Below, piece by piece: positions 62,176 to 64,000 of a DNA stretch of 64,000 nucleotides. The DNA comes from Phytopythium helicoides. Its lineage: Eukaryota > Oomycota > Peronosporomycetes > Pythiales > Pythiaceae. Every line of letters starts with the position of its first letter. The stretch's first letter is position 1. Location: positions 310,001 through 374,000 of the forward strand of contig JANFNE010000001.1 of assembly GCA_024867545.1 (NCBI GenBank). Reading direction: 5' to 3'. The position numbers and the translations under genes were made by a program. The notes below the pieces were generated by a model. The model made no database searches, had not been told where the DNA came from, and worked only from the letters and a program-made list of their open reading frames with translations.

Positions 62176-62811
62176 CTAACCGTCAGGTGATTTCCAACCA
62201 ACACACAAAATTGTCGACGTGGCCAATTTTTGTTTATTGGCGCCTTTGAGAGAGTACCAGGAGCGCTTGTGGTGCTCCCAATGGCGGCCAAGCAACCGAT
62301 CCACCAAGTACTCTGCATGCTTGGCCCACTCGATCACACTGAGATGTTCTACGGCAATTGAATCCCTCATGTTGAGCACGAACGCGACCCGACTTTTGTC
62401 GCCGTCGTGCCTCACGAGTCGACCGAACTCGTAGATGACATCAACGATTCACTCCAGTACTTCACCTCAATCACCTAGCTACAGGCTGAGCTCGCAGAAA
62501 TCACTCGAGAGCAAAACCCTCGACCTCACTTCCAAAACCCTTCCTTCCTCGTTCGGAATGGGCAAGATCCCCGGTGATTTTTCACACGCAAGCCCATGCA
62601 GCCATCTCAGAGTCGGTGCCCCGCCTTCCATCACAAACACAAACTTGCTTCTCTCGACGATATACCAGTGCTGCAGATGTCCAGCAAACCGCTGTCGTCG
62701 AGTTCGTGCGCTTTGACGATCGAGACAGCGGCGGCGCCTTCCGGAGCGATCGGGAGCCTCATTGATAGCACGGAAAGTGAAGCCACCTCCGGCTCGGACG
62801 TACGGTAGATT
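62176..62811 (-). pseudogene. Degenerate minus-strand frames of an unrecognised element
   Basis: A stop-free stretch 62811-62479 reads GGGFTFRAINEAPDRSG...QHWYIVERSKFVFVMEGGAP TLRWLHGLACEKSPGILP, ending at a stop. A second frame, 62447-62176, reads VDVIYEFGRLVRHDGDKSR...AVEHLSVIEWAKHAEYLVDR...RSWYSLKGANKQKLATST. Both look protein-like, lie in the same direction and are separated by stops, suggesting one decayed gene or element, or two exons. No family assigned. Confidence 0.35.
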
Positions 62812-62900
62812 TCACTCGGTGTCTGTATGCCGCGTACAGTAGGCTGGCCGGCCCACCCGAGTCACGCTTGGCGTGCGATACGCAGCTGCCTGTCCTTTCC

Positions 62901-62917
62901 ATACTGAGACTCAGTAT
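62901..62917. repeat. 17-bp palindrome ATACTGAGACTCAGTAT
   Basis: Perfect 8-bp arms around one base, immediately before TATAAAAC-like sequence and about 290 nt upstream of the BT1 start codon; possible dimeric-factor site. Confidence 0.6.
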
Positions 62918-63206
62918 AAAACCTACGGTGCACCGAGCAGCCAGTTGCCGCGAGTCGACGAGACCGCGCGCGCGTCCACATAGTGAAAGCGAGAGACTGC
63001 GGCCAAGGCGTCCGCGGCGCGCAGCATCTGCGGCTTATTCGGTCATCGGCGCCCAGCTGGTCGACGTCCCCAGCCGGCCGGTCGCCGCCCCGTCCAGCAT
63101 CCGTCCGTCGTCCGCGCGGACGCCGCCGCGGTCCTCGGCGCCCGCGGCCGGCGCATGGGCCCCGCGTCCGCTGCGGCCGCGCGCGTCCCGGGCCCAGCGG
63201 GCCGCC

Positions 63207-64000
63207 ATGGCGGACGCCGCGCCCATGGCGTGGCTCAAGTCGAGCTCCTTGTCGTCCTCGGACGATTTCCCCAGCGACCTTGGCGGCCGTGCGCTGGACG
63301 AGCTGCCGCCGTCCGCCGGCTTCTCGGCGCTGCTCACGGCGCAGTCGGCGGCCGTCCCCACGGCCACAGCGGCCTCGGCCACTCCGCCCGCGGCCAGCGT
63401 CCCCACCGCGGCCCACACGGCGCGGCGCCGCGAGTTCCGCTTCTACAACCTCGAGGCTGACGGCGCGCTGCGGCCGGGCGGTCCGCGGCCGCTGTGGACG
63501 CGCCACTCGGTCGGGCTGCTGGCCTCGTACGCGGCCGTTGGGCTGCTCTACGGCGCGCTGCCGTCCACGCTCAGCCCGCTGATGCGTTCCTACCTCCTGC
63601 TGCCGGGGTTCCAAGTGCAGGCGGCCAAGCGGCTGCTGGCCGCGCCGTGGCTGTGGAAGGTGGCCGTCGGCGCGCTCAGTGACGCGCTGCCCATCCGCGG
63701 CCGCCGCCGCCAGCCCTACATGGTGCTCGGCTGGCTCGTGGCCGCCGCGGCCCTGGCAGTGCTCGGGTTCATGGGCGAGCCGCCGCCGGCGGACGCGTCC
63801 GCAGCGTCTTCGGCCGCGTCCGTAGCGGGGACGGACGACGACCGCGCGGCTGGATGGCGCTACGCGGCTGGCATGTGCGTGGCCACGGTCGGCGCGCTTG
63901 TGGCCAACGTGGCGGCCGACGGGCTCATGGTCGAGTGGGCGCAGCGCGAGCCGCTGGCCACACGCGGACGCACGCAGACCATCACGTTCGCCTTGCGCTG
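63207..64000 (+). CDS. BT1-family (folate-biopterin type) transporter, N-terminal part
   Basis: Open from ATG 63207 (MADAAPMAWLKSSSLSSSDD) to the window edge, 264 codons, so the 3' end is missing. A long cytosolic Ser/Ala-rich N-terminus precedes the first membrane span (SVGLLASYAAVGLLYGALPS). Then come KRLLAAPWLWKVAVGALSD-ALPIRGRRRQPYMVLGWLVA and the span of AAAALAVLGFMG, followed by MCVATVGALVANVAADGLMV and EWAQREPLATRGRTQT. K-x-x-x-G-x-x-S-D-x-x-P-I-x-G-R-R-R-x-P-Y and E-x-A-Q-x-E-P are hallmarks of the BT1 family, a major-facilitator branch expanded in oomycetes. Predicted role: plasma- or organelle-membrane uptake of folates or other substrates; substrate unproven. Confidence 0.88.
   Translation, partial: MADAAPMAWLKSSSLSSSDDFPSDLGGRALDELPPSAGFSALLTAQSAAVPTATAASATPPAASVPTAAHTARRREFRFYNLEADGALRPGGPRPLWTRHSVGLLASYAAVGLLYGALPSTLSPLMRSYLLLPGFQVQAAKRLLAAPWLWKVAVGALSDALPIRGRRRQPYMVLGWLVAAAALAVLGFMGEPPPADASAASSAASVAGTDDDRAAGWRYAAGMCVATVGALVANVAADGLMVEWAQREPLATRGRTQTITFALR

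Noticed and set aside
62983..63582. Arg/Pro/Ser-rich plus-strand frame and minus-strand shadows near the right edge
   Set aside because: The BT1 frame from 63207 overlaps them, has membrane segments and family motifs, and continues to the window end.

Overview
The window reads as nuclear DNA of an oomycete (a Phytophthora/Pythium-type genome). The reasons are: GC-rich codon use; many short GT..AG introns (about 43-97 nt); an FYVE domain joined to a protein kinase and another joined to ankyrin and TPR repeats; a secreted Thr/Pro-repeat mucin; a BT1-type transporter; and decayed hAT and Fanzor-like elements. No tRNA, rRNA or CRISPR array was seen. Gene models were built by eye from reading frames, splice signals and protein motifs, so exon edges are inferences.

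Layout. 0-3 kb is repeat-rich: a coiled-coil frame runs off the left edge, followed by a perfect 183-bp tandem duplication, a 63-bp minisatellite and the C-terminal end of a Fanzor/TnpB-like nuclease. 3.1-17.2 kb is genic: an LRR-like protein, two divergent MBOAT acyltransferase paralogues, a small secreted Sushi protein, a secreted PT-repeat mucin and a PX-domain protein. 17.2-28.7 kb is a transposon graveyard: clustered palindromes, a broken coiled-coil gene, a chromodomain-like gene, an intact hAT transposase ORF, a broken asparaginase gene and a broken DUF659-type hAT element. 28.7-64 kb is compact and gene-dense: ApaH-like phosphatase, an unknown spliced gene, LRR membrane protein, ankyrin-FYVE-TPR, DnaJ-thioredoxin-like, ataxin-2, coiled-coil protein, one-TM protein, NOT4 ubiquitin ligase, B-box/pseudophosphatase, CaaX-tailed protein, Arb2-FYVE-AGC kinase, sphingosine/diacylglycerol kinase-like enzyme, DHHC palmitoyltransferase, and a BT1 transporter cut by the right edge.

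Two functional themes stand out. One is membrane lipid remodelling and signalling (two MBOATs, PX, two FYVE proteins, a lipid kinase, DHHC, CaaX). The other is mRNA turnover (ataxin-2, NOT4 and possibly the ApaH-like phosphatase). Physical proximity alone does not show co-regulation. The most unusual items are the Arb2-FYVE-AGC kinase fusion, the B-box protein carrying a phosphatase-like domain without its catalytic cysteine, the Fanzor remnant, and a recurrent CATACAAA..CAAG motif upstream of several genes.
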